Origin: Streptomyces sp. NBS 14/10
Lineage (GTDB): Bacteria > Actinomycetota > Actinomycetes > Streptomycetales > Streptomycetaceae
Reading direction: 5' to 3'
Assembly: GCF_002224125.1 (NCBI RefSeq)
Contig: NZ_NCSM01000042.1
Span: forward strand, 62,001 to 126,000
DNA length: 64,000 nucleotides
The stretch's first letter is position 1. Every line of letters starts with the position of its first letter. Below the pieces are notes generated by a model. That model saw only the letters and a list, made by a program, of their open reading frames with translations, had not been told where the DNA came from and ran no database searches. This document shows, piece after piece, positions 47,761-57,371 of this stretch. The translations under genes and the position numbers were made by a program.

Positions 47761-48417
47761 GTGGACCTCTTCTCACGTTCTTGGACAGCGTTACGCACGG
47801 CGGTCGCGGAACTCGCGGACGAGGACTTCGCCCAGCCGTCCGGCTGTGCCGGCTGGCTCGTGCGGGATCTGGTGTGCCATCTGGTGATCGACGCTCAGGA
47901 CGTCCTGATCACCCTGGTGACCCCCACCGAAGCGGAACCGACACACGACGCGGTGACCTACTGGGCGGTCAGCGACACGCCGCCGACCGGTGACGATCCG
48001 CTGGACGCGCTGACCGTCCGGCTGGCCGCCGCGTACGAGGAGCCGGGGCTGCTCACGTTCCACCTCGACGACGTCGGCTCGGCGGCCGGGCGCGCGGCCG
48101 AACTCGCCGACCCGGCCCTGCGGGTCAGCACCCAGGACATGGTGCTGACCGCGGGCGACTACCTCAGGGCGTACGTCCTGGAGTGGACCCTGCACCACCT
48201 CGACCTGATCGCGCGTCTCCCGAACATGGCGCAACCGCCCGCCGAGGGCCTGGCCCGGTCACGCGAAATGCTGGAGAAGATCGCCGGGGCGGCGTTTCCC
48301 GCGTCGTGGTCCGACAAGGACGCGCTGCTGGTCGGCACCGGGCGGCGCGCCCCGACCGACGCGGAGAAGGCCGAACTGGGCGAACTGGCCGCGAAACTCC
48401 CGCTCGTCATCGGATGA
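47761..48417 (+). CDS. DinB/maleylpyruvate isomerase-like family protein
   Basis: Four-helix-bundle protein of 218 residues of the mycothiol-dependent maleylpyruvate isomerase-like group. It opens LFSRSWTALRTAVAELADED and has a likely metal His in LVRDLVCHLVIDAQDV plus YVLEWTLHHLDLIARLP. The biochemical role of most members is unknown. The GTG at 47761 follows TAGCTT (about 47749-47754) too closely for a leader, so translation may be leaderless. Its 3' end overlaps the convergent TPR gene by 11 bp. Confidence 0.82.
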   Translation: MDLFSRSWTALRTAVAELADEDFAQPSGCAGWLVRDLVCHLVIDAQDVLITLVTPTEAEPTHDAVTYWAVSDTPPTGDDPLDALTVRLAAAYEEPGLLTFHLDDVGSAAGRAAELADPALRVSTQDMVLTAGDYLRAYVLEWTLHHLDLIARLPNMAQPPAEGLARSREMLEKIAGAAFPASWSDKDALLVGTGRRAPTDAEKAELGELAAKLPLVIG

Positions 48418-50092
48418 CCGGCTGGCAGCACGGCGTGTCCGCCGGGCTGCCGGAATCGAGGCGGCAGAAGCAGGATGCCGTGATCGGTACGTCCGCGAGC
48501 GCGGCGGCGACGGTCAGTTGCTTGGCCACGATCCGGGCCTCCGCCGCCTTGCCGAGCCGCATCAGACACTCGTGGTAGCCATGCAGCGCCCATACGTTCG
48601 CGGGGTGCTGTGAGGCCCTGGGGAGCGTGTCGTCGAGCCCGAGGTCCGCCCGGTACACGGCCTCCGCCTCTTCGACCCGCCCTTGCTCGAGAAGCAGCGC
48701 CCCGTACGCGTGACGGGTCGGTTGCATCCAGCCCCAGGGCTCGTCGTAGGGGAGATTGTCGTCGAGGTCGATGGACCGGGCGAGCGACGCGAAGGCCAGT
48801 TCGTACTCGCCCTTCCGGTAGTGGAGCTCACCGTCGAGCATCGCCGAGGCGATGTCGAGAATGTCCCGGCAGGTGTTGTTGAACAGCATCCGGCTCTCGG
48901 GAACACGCTCGCGCGAGGAGCGGAAGGAGTCACGTGCGGCCTCGGCCTGGTGGATCATCCCCATGGCGGAGTACGCCACTCCGCGGGCGTAGTGCAGCAT
49001 CGCCGTGGTGACGCAGTAGAGCTGGGGATCGGCCGGCAACGACAGGGCGAGGATGTCCTCCCAGCGGCCGAAGCGGATGAGTACGTGCACGCGCATGGCG
49101 AGAAAGCCCTCGAGCCAGTCGGCCATGGGCGGGCTGTCGACCCGCAGCAGTTCCTCGGGGATCGATGCCTCCAGTCGGGCCGCGGTGTCGAGCGCCGTCC
49201 CGCACTGCCCCAGGAACATCGCACCGTAGATCTTGAAGTGGTAGTTGTGGGAGCGGTACAGCGTATAGAAGTTCATCGCGCCCGCATGCCGCAGATACTT
49301 CTCGTCGGCCACGATGGCGTCGGTGTTGACCTCCACGACATGCCGGTAGTCGCCGCACAGCACATCGAGATGTGACGGCATGTGATGCAGATGGCCGGCG
49401 TCGGGGACCAGCCCGCGCAACCGGTCGGCGACGACGAGCGCCTTCTCGGGTGTCGGTGACATCTCCATCAGATGGATGTACATATGCAGCACGCCGGGAT
49501 GGCGGGCGCCGGCCTCGCTCCGCAGCGCCCGGTCGAGGACGGCCCCGGCCTCGACCGTCCGGGCGCCCGCGGCGGGCTCGCCGGTGCGCAGGTCCCACAG
49601 CTTCCACGGAGTCAGGTTCATCAGCGCGTCGGCGTAGAGAGTGGCGACGTCGAGGTCATCGGACGCCAGTTCGTACACCGCGCGCATGGCCTCGGCGTAC
49701 GGCGCGTTCCAGATCGAGCAGTCCGCCGCGGCGTGCGACTGCGGATAGCGGGCGCGCAGCGCTTCGATCAGCGCCCGCTCGGTCGGCGTCGCGCCCGCCG
49801 AGGTGGCATGGGCCCGCTCCACCGCCTCGTGCGTCCTGCGGACCGTCCGCTCCAGATCCGCGCCGTCGAAGAAGTCCCAGGGCTTGTTGTAGTTGGGTCC
49901 CAGCGCGTACGCGATGCCCCAGTGGGCCATGGCGCAGTCGGGATCGGCGTCCGCCGCGGCCTCGAAGCAGGCGACGGCCTCCTCGTGGTTGAACGCGTAC
50001 GTCCACACCAGTCCCCGGTCGAACCAGAGCTGCGCCTCGGGTGAACGTGTCGAGACGGGCCGGGTGAAGGTCCCGAGGTCGAAGTAGTCCAT
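48407..50092 (-). CDS. TPR repeat protein of unknown function
   Basis: Cytoplasmic helical-repeat protein of about 561 residues. TPR-like units include WTYAFNHEEAVACFEAAADADP, AMAHWGIAYALGPN, YGALLLEQGRVEEAEAVYRA and ALHGYHECLMRLGKAAEARI. The middle holds conserved HMYIHLMEMS and HLHHMPSHLDVL segments seen in a large uncharacterised family. The C-terminus is Cys-rich (ASCFCRLDSG, CCQP). ATG 50092 is chosen because GGGAG lies 6 nt before it; ATG 50098 abuts the same GGGAG. It is divergent from the P450 gene and overlaps the DinB-like gene end. No enzymatic motif was found. Confidence 0.78.
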   Translation of the reverse strand: MDYFDLGTFTRPVSTRSPEAQLWFDRGLVWTYAFNHEEAVACFEAAADADPDCAMAHWGIAYALGPNYNKPWDFFDGADLERTVRRTHEAVERAHATSAGATPTERALIEALRARYPQSHAAADCSIWNAPYAEAMRAVYELASDDLDVATLYADALMNLTPWKLWDLRTGEPAAGARTVEAGAVLDRALRSEAGARHPGVLHMYIHLMEMSPTPEKALVVADRLRGLVPDAGHLHHMPSHLDVLCGDYRHVVEVNTDAIVADEKYLRHAGAMNFYTLYRSHNYHFKIYGAMFLGQCGTALDTAARLEASIPEELLRVDSPPMADWLEGFLAMRVHVLIRFGRWEDILALSLPADPQLYCVTTAMLHYARGVAYSAMGMIHQAEAARDSFRSSRERVPESRMLFNNTCRDILDIASAMLDGELHYRKGEYELAFASLARSIDLDDNLPYDEPWGWMQPTRHAYGALLLEQGRVEEAEAVYRADLGLDDTLPRASQHPANVWALHGYHECLMRLGKAAEARIVAKQLTVAAALADVPITASCFCRLDSGSPADTPCCQPVIR

Positions 50093-50199
50093 CAGCATCT
50101 CCCGTGTCGCGCCCTGTGCCGCCGGTTTATGTTCATGGATATACCCTTGCAGACGATAAGTGCGCTTCATGTGTCTGTGGTGTGCTTCGGGAGGCCGCA

Positions 50200-51456
50200 G
50201 TGAACCAGCAGCCGATTGTTCTGCCCTATGGCGACCCCGCCTTCGTGGCGGACCCCTACCCCTTCTACCGGCAGCTGTGCCAGGGGCGCCCGGGCGAGGA
50301 CGGTCCGGTGCGGCGCGCGGTCATCGCGGGCGGCCTGGAGGTATGGCTGGTCACGCCGTTCGAGGAGTGCCTGGCCGCCCTGTCCGACCCACGGCTGAGC
50401 AGCGATATCCGCCTGGCGTCGGACCCCCTGCTGATGCAGCGGCTGCCCGTGGCGGAGCGTGAGTCCGTGCTGGGCAATATGCTGCGGGCCGATCCGCCCG
50501 ACCACACCCGGCTGCGCCGGCTGGTCTCGCGGGCGTTCACCGCGCGCCGGGTCGCCGGGCTGCGGCCCCATGTCCAGGGGATCGCCGACCGGCTGCTGGA
50601 CGCGGTCGTGCCGACCGGTCGGGCCGATCTGATCGAGGACTTCGCGCTGCCGCTTCCGGTCACCGTGATCAGCGAGCTCCTCGGAGTGCCCACCGATGAC
50701 CGGCGCGCGTTCCAGCGGTGGGTCGACGATCTGCTCCCGTGGGGGGCGGAACCGCAGGATCCGGCGGTGGTCGAGCGCGCATGGCGGCAGATGCGCGCGT
50801 ATCTGACCGGACTGCTGGCGACCAAGCGGGTCCAGCCCGGAGATGACCTGCTCAGCGCGCTGATCGAGGCGCGGGACGAGCAGCATCGGCTGACCGAGGA
50901 CGAGCTGGTCTCCATGGCGTTCCTGCTGCTGGCGGCCGGTTACATCACCACGGTCAATCTGATCGGCGGTGGCATCGCCGCGCTGCTGGCTCACCCCGAT
51001 CAGCTCCGGATGCTGCGGGAGGACCCGGCGCTGCTGCCGGACGCGATCGAGGAGCTGCTGCGTTACGACGGGCCGCTCAACCCCGGGATCGCCCGGTTCG
51101 CGAGCGAGGATGTCTCCATCGCGGGCGTGGACATCCCGCGGGGCGCGACCGTACTGGTCGGCTCGGCCTTGGCCGATCGCGATCCGGAGCGCTTCCCCGA
51201 CCCCGATCGGCTGGACATCACCCGCGGGGACAGCGCCCACCTCGCGTTCGGCCACGGCATTCACTACTGCCTCGGGGCGTCGCTGGCCCGGATGGAGGGG
51301 GAGGTCGCCATCGGCACCGTCCTGCGCCGCCTCCCCCAGCTCGCCCTGAGCGTGGCACCCGGTGAGCTGCCGTGGCGGCCCACCGGGCTGCGCGGTCCCG
51401 AGCGGCTGCCCGTCACCTTCACCCCGGGCACCCCGCTCGCGGCCGTTCCCTCTTGA
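50200..51456 (+). CDS. Cytochrome P450 (CYP107-like)
   Basis: Soluble bacterial P450 of 418 residues. The I-helix motif is LLLAAGYITTVNL (A-G-x-x-T), the K-helix ExxR is EELLR, and the haem loop is FGHGIHYCLG with Cys357 as ligand. RADPPDHTRLRRLVSRAFT is the usual C-helix region. GTG 50200 has GGGAGG at about 6 nt; an ATG at 50104 would add 32 unrelated residues. No ferredoxin gene is adjacent. It is an isolated gene between a TPR protein and a terminator, more than 30 kb from the PKS; a tailoring role is possible but unsupported. Confidence 0.94.
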   Translation: MNQQPIVLPYGDPAFVADPYPFYRQLCQGRPGEDGPVRRAVIAGGLEVWLVTPFEECLAALSDPRLSSDIRLASDPLLMQRLPVAERESVLGNMLRADPPDHTRLRRLVSRAFTARRVAGLRPHVQGIADRLLDAVVPTGRADLIEDFALPLPVTVISELLGVPTDDRRAFQRWVDDLLPWGAEPQDPAVVERAWRQMRAYLTGLLATKRVQPGDDLLSALIEARDEQHRLTEDELVSMAFLLLAAGYITTVNLIGGGIAALLAHPDQLRMLREDPALLPDAIEELLRYDGPLNPGIARFASEDVSIAGVDIPRGATVLVGSALADRDPERFPDPDRLDITRGDSAHLAFGHGIHYCLGASLARMEGEVAIGTVLRRLPQLALSVAPGELPWRPTGLRGPERLPVTFTPGTPLAAVPS

Positions 51457-51492
51457 TCGGCCCGGCACCTCTTGATCGGCCTGTCACCGCGG

Positions 51493-51525
51493 GTCAGCGG
51501 GCCATCGCAGCGATGGCCCGCTGAC
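51493..51525. terminator. Bidirectional hairpin between P450 and GH43 genes
   Basis: GTCAGCGGGCCATCGC and its exact complement are separated by a single A, a 16-bp perfect inverted repeat (in practice a 14-bp stem with a 5-nt loop). It lies between convergent genes ending at 51456 and 51548. Confidence 0.85.
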
Positions 51526-51547
51526 GCTGTTGGCGCGGCTCGTCCGG

Positions 51548-53062
51548 CTACTCCCCTGACGGTGCGGTCAGCGGAACGCCGGTGGCCACCGGGGTGCCGA
51601 AGTTCGGTGTGCCGTCCGCGTTCCAGGTGAACTTCTGCGCTCTGGTGCTGCGGTTCATGTCACAGCCACCGCCGGCGGAGCTGTTGGCGTGGTAGACCAT
51701 CCAGTCCTCGGTCCCGTCGGGCGACTTGAAGAAGCCGTTGTGGCCGGGGCCGTATACGCCGTTGGCGTTGGACCGCTGGAAGACCGGGTTCGGTGACTTG
51801 ACCCAGGAGGACGAGTTGAGCGGGTCGCCACCGTTGTACGTGAGCATCCCCAGCTTGTAGTCGGGCGTGGAGCAGTGGCTGGCGGAGTAGATGATGAAGG
51901 TCTTGCCGTTGCGCTGCAGGACCTCGCCACCCTCGTTGACCGCGCCGCCCACCGTCTCCCAGCTGTAGGTGGGGGTGGACAGCAGATGGCGGGTGCCACT
52001 GGCGGTCCACGGGTTGGACAGCGGCCGGATGAACATCGGCTGCGAGCCGTTGTAGTACGTGCCGAGGAGGTAGAGCTTGCCGTTGAGCTGCAGGATGCTC
52101 GGGTCCAGCTCCCAGGTGTTGTCCTGGGTCGGGTCGAGCAGATCGGCCTTGAATGTGTACGGCCCCATCGGGTCCGTACCGGCGCTTTCGAGCACATGGA
52201 TCCGCTGGGTGCCCAGGTCGTACGGCTCCCGTCCGGCCGTGTAGTAGAAGTACCAGCGCTTTCCGTTCGGGCCGTCCAGCAGATGGAACTCCGGGGCCCA
52301 CATGGTGCCGGCTCCGCTGGGCCGGGTGAGGTTGAAGATCACCTGGTCGGTGGCGGTGGCAAGGCCCCCCAGCGTCTTGGCCTTGCGCATGGTGATCGTG
52401 GAGTTCCAGGTGGTGGTGGCGAGGTAGTAGTACCCGTCGTGGTAGGTGAGCCACGGGTCGGGGCCGTGCTGGGAGAGCGGGTTGGTGAAGGTGCCCGCGC
52501 TCGTGCCGCCGCCGGTGAAGCCGGGCAGCCGCCACACCCTGCCGTTCGTGGTGGAGCACGCCAGCTGCACCAGGCCGGTGTCGGAGGCCGTCGAGCCGCC
52601 GCTCGGCGCGATGCACTTGCCGGAGGCGACGGAGACGAGGTTGAAGGTCTTGTCGGCTCCGCCGACCGACACGGGGACGAGCCGCCACTGCTGGTTGGTT
52701 TCACCGTGGCAGGACCACTGGATGATGGTGGCGTTGTCCTCCGTGGACCCGCCGTAGACATCGACACACTGCCCGGAGGCGGGTGTGCTGATGGTGTAGG
52801 TGTCGGTCGTCCCCGCGACCGGGGTGAAGCCGAAGGACTGGCTGCCGCCGGAGTTGCACGTGTTGGCCCGCAGCTGGGTCCCGCTGGTCGTCGAGGATCC
52901 GGGGACGTCCAGGCAGTTGCCGCCGTTCTGGTTCACCCCCGTCGAGGTGAAGGAGGCGGCGGCCGCGGCGGTCCCGGCACCGGACGCGGACGGCGCCACC
53001 AGGAGGGCGACCGCCATGGTGAACACGCCGGTGAGCGCGGACAGACATCTGGCTCGGGTCAC
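51548..53062 (-). CDS. Secreted GH43 glycosidase with N-terminal ricin-type (CBM13) module
   Basis: Protein of 504 residues. A signal peptide (LTGVFTMAVALLVAPSASGA) is followed by a beta-trefoil module (about 38-180) with repeats ending QSFGF, QQWRLV and RVWRL. The five-bladed propeller (190-500) has the catalytic base in GPDPWLTYHDGYYYLATTT, a middle acid around LDPSILQLNG and the acid Glu in VNEGGEVLQRNG. This is the GH43 pattern of arabinofuranosidases and xylosidases. The GTG start overlaps the stop of the upstream glycosidase (GTGA). Together they form a two-gene operon for arabinose-containing polymers. Confidence 0.9.
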   Translation of the reverse strand: MTRARCLSALTGVFTMAVALLVAPSASGAGTAAAAASFTSTGVNQNGGNCLDVPGSSTTSGTQLRANTCNSGGSQSFGFTPVAGTTDTYTISTPASGQCVDVYGGSTEDNATIIQWSCHGETNQQWRLVPVSVGGADKTFNLVSVASGKCIAPSGGSTASDTGLVQLACSTTNGRVWRLPGFTGGGTSAGTFTNPLSQHGPDPWLTYHDGYYYLATTTWNSTITMRKAKTLGGLATATDQVIFNLTRPSGAGTMWAPEFHLLDGPNGKRWYFYYTAGREPYDLGTQRIHVLESAGTDPMGPYTFKADLLDPTQDNTWELDPSILQLNGKLYLLGTYYNGSQPMFIRPLSNPWTASGTRHLLSTPTYSWETVGGAVNEGGEVLQRNGKTFIIYSASHCSTPDYKLGMLTYNGGDPLNSSSWVKSPNPVFQRSNANGVYGPGHNGFFKSPDGTEDWMVYHANSSAGGGCDMNRSTRAQKFTWNADGTPNFGTPVATGVPLTAPSGE

Positions 53063-55911
53063 TGGTGCACATCCTTCGTCGGTGGGCGGGCGCCGGAACC
53101 GCTCCGGTTGTAGACCTTGACCTCGGTGAGGCCGGTCTTGGCGCCGGAGGCGTTGGTGGCCAGGACCCGGATGCGCTGGGCACTGAGCGACGGGAACCGC
53201 ACCACGTTGTAGTTGGCCTGCGGCGCGGCCGGTGTCTTGGTCTGGCCGGGCGCGTCCACCCAGGAACTGCCGTTGTAGTACTGGATGGTGTACGCGGACG
53301 GGGCCCGGTAGGTGGCGCTGGCCGGGCGGCTGTCCTTGAAGTGCAGGCGCACCTCGTTGAGTGTTCGGGTGGTGCCGAAGTTCAGCTCGTACCAGTCCTG
53401 GCTGTTGGGCGAGCCACCAGCGCCCCAGAACGGCTCATTGGTGGGGTAGCCGTCGACCGCGCCGGAGACGTTGCTGCCGGACCCCGTGTAGGAGGCGGAC
53501 ACGGCCGCCCCGGAGGCCAGGTTGGTGGAGTCGGCGGTCAGGTCGACACCGGCCTTGGCGAACATGTCGACGAGCCGGGGGCTGTTCTGCACGACCTGGT
53601 TGGGGGCCTGCAGTCCGGGGACGGCGGTGTGGTACGTGACCGTGCCGCTCGTCGTCACCTCGCCGGTGGCCGGGTCCCAGGTGAAGGGCACAAGCGTGCT
53701 GACGGTGGCGACCCGGTTGCCGTTGATGAAGATCGAGTAGCCCTCGGGGACACCCGGGTAGCGCGCCACGCCGTCGGCCGGGTCGTCCCAGACGATGGAC
53801 AGATCGGCGTTGCGGTAGCGGAGGTTGTTCACGGTGAAGTGGTCCCAGCCGATGTTGATCGGGGACACCTCGACCTTGGCGTCGTTGCGCGGCCGCAGCC
53901 CGGCGACGTCCTCGATCACCGTCCAGTTGCTGCTGCCCAGGATGTTGTGGTGGATCCAGGAGCGGTAGTCGATCCCGCTGCCGTTCCAGTCGGCCCAGAA
54001 CTCGTTGGCGTCGGGCCACTGGGTGTTGCCGCCGACGTACTGCGCCCAGGTGTTCCAGTAGAGGAGCTTCTTGTAGTCGGTGGCGGTCATCCAGGAGTTG
54101 GAGTAGTTGCGCAGCACCGAGGAGTAGAGCCGGAACTGCACGGTGGAGTTGATGGTGGAGAAGTTGTTGGAGCCCGGGTTCCCGGCGTCGGCGGCCGCCT
54201 TCTTGTCGACCTGGTTGGCCGTGTAGAAGGGGAAGACGGGGTACTGGGCCGGGTCGTTGAACAGCCGCAGTGCCTGCTTGTACGTCGAGGTGTTGGGGAC
54301 GGCTCCGACCGAGAACGGGTAGTAGTTGTTGATTTCCTTCCAGGGCACCCATTCGTTGGTCGACTTGAGCCGGTGCTCGAACAGCTGCCGGCTCGGGTTC
54401 CACAACACGTTGACGATGGCGTCCTTGATCTGGTTCGCCAGCGTACGCATCTCGGCGGCCTTGGCCGTGTTGCCGATCGCGTCGTACGCCTGTGCCGCGG
54501 CCATCGCACCGCTGTACTGGTACGCGGATTCGGCGCGGTCCATGTTGCCGGGCTTCCAGTGGAAGGAGACCGCGTCCGCGTCGTTGCCCGTCAGGGCGCC
54601 CCAGTCGTATTCGATGAGCTTGTTGTTGTCGTGGTCGTAGTAGGCGAGCTGGCCCTTGACGTCGCCTTCCGCGTAGTGCGCGAGGTTGCCGGCGATGGCC
54701 GGCTGGCCGCCGTGGATCTGGTAGCTCTTCCACGCCGCCTCGGCGATGTACTGGGTGTAGCTGTTGGACCAGTTCTCCGGGTCGCCCGGGTTGTCGAGGA
54801 AGCGGCCGCCCTTGGACACCTGGCCGACGTTGAGCCAGTCCCCGTAGGCGTACATCGGGTTGCGCAGATACTTGAGGTCGTCGATGTGCATGGGCTGGGT
54901 GAGCGCGATCGCGTTGTTGTAGCCGAGGACGCCTTCGGTCGAGCTCGGGAACTGGAAAGTCTGCCCGGGGATGTTGGCGTCGAGGCTGTTGAAGCGCATC
55001 AGCCACCAGCGGTAGTAGATGTTCTTCTTGATCGCGGGTTCGGGTACGTCGATGTACGGGACATTCTGCGCCCACCACAGGTTGTACGCCTTGACGTGGG
55101 TGGCGAAGGCGGTGGCATTGGAGTAGCCGGCGTACGCGTTGTACTCCGTGAGGGAGTCGGGGATCTCGTCGGTGATGAAGCCCATCACGACCTTGGCGGT
55201 CACGGTGGCCCCGGCCGCGATCGTCACGGACCGGTTCAGGCCGCCGCTGTTGGCCGTGAAGCCGTCGCCGGTCAGCCGCGGGCGGATGGTGGTGAGGTTG
55301 TTGTACGCGCCCACCTGGCCGGTCAGCTCGCTGCCGGTGCCCGAGGTGGCGTACGGCGAGGTCGCCCGCAGTTGCAGCGTGGTGGAGCTGGAGCCGTTGT
55401 TCTTGATCGACAGATTGGTCACGGCGACGTTGTTGTCGGTGATGAACTTCGTCTGGTCGACCGTGATCGAGCCGCTGGTGTGCACGCTCTTCCAGTGGCT
55501 GGGCATCTGCTTGCGCTGGGAGACCTGTTCGGTGAAGGTGCCCGGAGAGATCGCGATGCTGTAGGCGTTCTTGTCGCTGATGCTCTCCCAGTAGGCGACA
55601 TGGCCGCCGAAACCGAGCACCGCGGGGTCGTGGGTCTTCATGAAGACCGCACGGCCACGGCTCATCAGCCAGGATCCGGCCGGGTCGTTGCCGGTGCGGG
55701 CCAGCAGGCGGTCCATCCAGAAGTCGGTTCCCGAGCTCTCCGCGTCGTAGATGGACCGCATCATGTCGCCTGTGGTGTAGGCGACGGGCGGGGCCGGGAC
55801 GGCGGGTCCACTGAAGGTCGGAAACCCGATGGTCTGGTCCGCGGCGGCCGGGGTGGTCGCGGAACAGACACTGGCGATGATCAGCGCCAGGGCGACGAGG
55901 AGGCGCTTCAT
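53059..55911 (-). CDS. Secreted (alpha/alpha)6 glycoside hydrolase with C-terminal discoidin (F5/8C) domain
   Basis: Protein of 950 residues. The signal peptide MKRLLVALALIIASVCSATT ends near PAAA. Residues about 40-280 form a beta-sandwich. Residues 290-690 look like an (alpha/alpha)6 barrel of the MGH1/GH63-like class (YYRWWLMRFNSLD, FQFPSSTEGVLGYNN, WKPGNMDRAESAYQYSGAMA, NEFWADWNGSGIDYRSWIHH). A linker sandwich follows, then a discoidin-like module (about 800-940, SNVSGAVDGYPTNEPFWGAG, VRLHFKDSRPAS). The CAZy family could not be fixed. Neighbours (GH43, GH127) suggest an arabinose-containing glycan. ATG 55911 is the first codon after the promoter at 56132-56175. Confidence 0.82.
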   Translation of the reverse strand: MKRLLVALALIIASVCSATTPAAADQTIGFPTFSGPAVPAPPVAYTTGDMMRSIYDAESSGTDFWMDRLLARTGNDPAGSWLMSRGRAVFMKTHDPAVLGFGGHVAYWESISDKNAYSIAISPGTFTEQVSQRKQMPSHWKSVHTSGSITVDQTKFITDNNVAVTNLSIKNNGSSSTTLQLRATSPYATSGTGSELTGQVGAYNNLTTIRPRLTGDGFTANSGGLNRSVTIAAGATVTAKVVMGFITDEIPDSLTEYNAYAGYSNATAFATHVKAYNLWWAQNVPYIDVPEPAIKKNIYYRWWLMRFNSLDANIPGQTFQFPSSTEGVLGYNNAIALTQPMHIDDLKYLRNPMYAYGDWLNVGQVSKGGRFLDNPGDPENWSNSYTQYIAEAAWKSYQIHGGQPAIAGNLAHYAEGDVKGQLAYYDHDNNKLIEYDWGALTGNDADAVSFHWKPGNMDRAESAYQYSGAMAAAQAYDAIGNTAKAAEMRTLANQIKDAIVNVLWNPSRQLFEHRLKSTNEWVPWKEINNYYPFSVGAVPNTSTYKQALRLFNDPAQYPVFPFYTANQVDKKAAADAGNPGSNNFSTINSTVQFRLYSSVLRNYSNSWMTATDYKKLLYWNTWAQYVGGNTQWPDANEFWADWNGSGIDYRSWIHHNILGSSNWTVIEDVAGLRPRNDAKVEVSPINIGWDHFTVNNLRYRNADLSIVWDDPADGVARYPGVPEGYSIFINGNRVATVSTLVPFTWDPATGEVTTSGTVTYHTAVPGLQAPNQVVQNSPRLVDMFAKAGVDLTADSTNLASGAAVSASYTGSGSNVSGAVDGYPTNEPFWGAGGSPNSQDWYELNFGTTRTLNEVRLHFKDSRPASATYRAPSAYTIQYYNGSSWVDAPGQTKTPAAPQANYNVVRFPSLSAQRIRVLATNASGAKTGLTEVKVYNRSGSGARPPTKDVHQ

Positions 55912-56131
55912 GGCAGGGCCAGTGCGGTGTGGTGGTGCTGCGTGTGGTCCATGGCGGCGGCCCCGTACGGAGCCGTCATCGTGCGTCTTCTCATCGGGGG
56001 CTCCCTGTCCGGTTGACAGCAGGCGTTTGCTCGCGATGGTGCTGACGTTCTCCGACGAGGACTCCCGGGAGCCCCGGCGGACGGGGTTCGATCAGGCGTA
56101 CCGGGGTCGTGCGTGAAACAGACCTAAAAGG

Positions 56132-56175
56132 TTTTCGCAAAGTCGCAAGGTAAGCGCGTGCCACGCCACTGTCAA
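56132..56175 (-). promoter_or_regulatory. Strong leftward promoter with LacI-type operator
   Basis: On the minus strand TTGACA (56175-56170), a 17-bp spacer and TACCTT (56152-56147) make a near-consensus promoter. CTTTGCGAAAA (56142-56132) lies at the expected start point and is a short palindrome centred on CG. It would drive the 55911 and 53062 genes under control of the LacI protein encoded just upstream. The remaining 55912-56131 leader holds nothing else recognised. Confidence 0.55.
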
Positions 56176-56193
56176 CAGAAGTGGCGTCACGCC

Positions 56194-57222
56194 TCAGGAC
56201 AGCGGTGCCGTGGACCCCCTGATCACCAAGCGGCAGGGCAGGGTCTCGACCCCCGAACGCCGTCCCCCGGCGATCGCGCTGAACAACGCCCGCGCCGCCG
56301 CGCGCCCCACCTGCTCCAGATTCAGGTCGACACTGGTCAGCGGCGGGCGCGAAGCGGAGGTCAGGACCTGCCAGTTGTCGAAGCCCATGACCGCCACGTC
56401 CTCGGGCACCCGGTGGCCGCGCTCGCGCAGTACGTCCATGACGCCGCGGGCGATCTGATCGCTGCCGCACAGCACGGCGTCCACATCCGGGTGCCGGTCG
56501 AGCAGCATCGCGGTGGCCGCCCGCCCCCACCCCTCCGACCACGCCCCGAACCGCACCTCGCCGACCAGGGCGAGCCCGGCGTCGGCGAGCGCCGCTCGGG
56601 CCCCCTCGGCCCGCTCCTGTGCCGCGAGATAGCCGGGGTCGCCGGTGATATGCGCGATCCGGGTACGCCCGCAGGCCAGCAGATGGTCGACGGCGATCCG
56701 GCCGGCGCCGACGCTGTCGGGCACGATGGACAGATCCTCCGGATCCTCCGACGGGGCATACGCGTAGACGACGGGGACCGGCAGTTCACGGCCCAGGGAC
56801 GGACGCGGGTCGGTCCGGCTGCCCACCACGATGAGTCCGTCGACCCGGCGGCCGAGCAGCGCGCGGACATGGTGCTGCTCACGGATCGCGTCACCGCGGG
56901 CGTCGCAGAGGAACACCGCGACCTCGCCGGCTCCGAAGGCGTCCTCGGCGCCCATGAGGATCGGGATGGAGAAGCGGCCCTCCAGGTCGCTGGTGAGCAG
57001 ACCGACGGTGCCCGTACGCCCGGCGAGCAGGCCGCGGGCCAGCTGATTGGGCCGGAACGACAGCCGCTCGGCCGCTTCGATCACCCGCTGCCTGGTCTCC
57101 GCGCGCACCTGGCTGCGGCCGTTGAGGGCCTTGGACGCGGTGGCGATGGACACCCCGGCCAGCCGGGCGACGTCGCTGAGGGTGACGGGATGCGAACGAG
57201 AGGGGCCGGTGGCCTGGGTCAT
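56194..57222 (-). CDS. LacI family regulator of the arabinoglycan locus
   Basis: Regulator of 342 residues. The helix-turn-helix is VTLSDVARLAGVSIATASKA (about 13-32) followed by LNGRSQVRAETR. The effector domain includes VDGLIVVGSRTD, CGRTRIAHITGDPGYLAAQ and DAVLCGSDQIARGVMDVL. ATG 57222 has AGGAGT about 7 nt upstream; the frame is open to 57273 but with no family match. It lies between two glycosidase operons, each with a near-consensus promoter followed by a CTTT-n-GAAA palindrome, so it probably represses both and responds to an arabinose oligomer. Confidence 0.93.
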   Translation of the reverse strand: MTQATGPSRSHPVTLSDVARLAGVSIATASKALNGRSQVRAETRQRVIEAAERLSFRPNQLARGLLAGRTGTVGLLTSDLEGRFSIPILMGAEDAFGAGEVAVFLCDARGDAIREQHHVRALLGRRVDGLIVVGSRTDPRPSLGRELPVPVVYAYAPSEDPEDLSIVPDSVGAGRIAVDHLLACGRTRIAHITGDPGYLAAQERAEGARAALADAGLALVGEVRFGAWSEGWGRAATAMLLDRHPDVDAVLCGSDQIARGVMDVLRERGHRVPEDVAVMGFDNWQVLTSASRPPLTSVDLNLEQVGRAAARALFSAIAGGRRSGVETLPCRLVIRGSTAPLS

Positions 57223-57371
57223 GGGTTGTACTCCTGTCTCGCGTCGCGTGCCGGGCCGTCGAGCGTGGCACATCGCGCGTAAAAACCATACGTGGCTTCT
57301 TCAGGTCGGGGCGTACTCGCGGCGTTTCCGAGGTTTCGATGACTCTCCCACGGCCATTCTCTACAAGGGGA

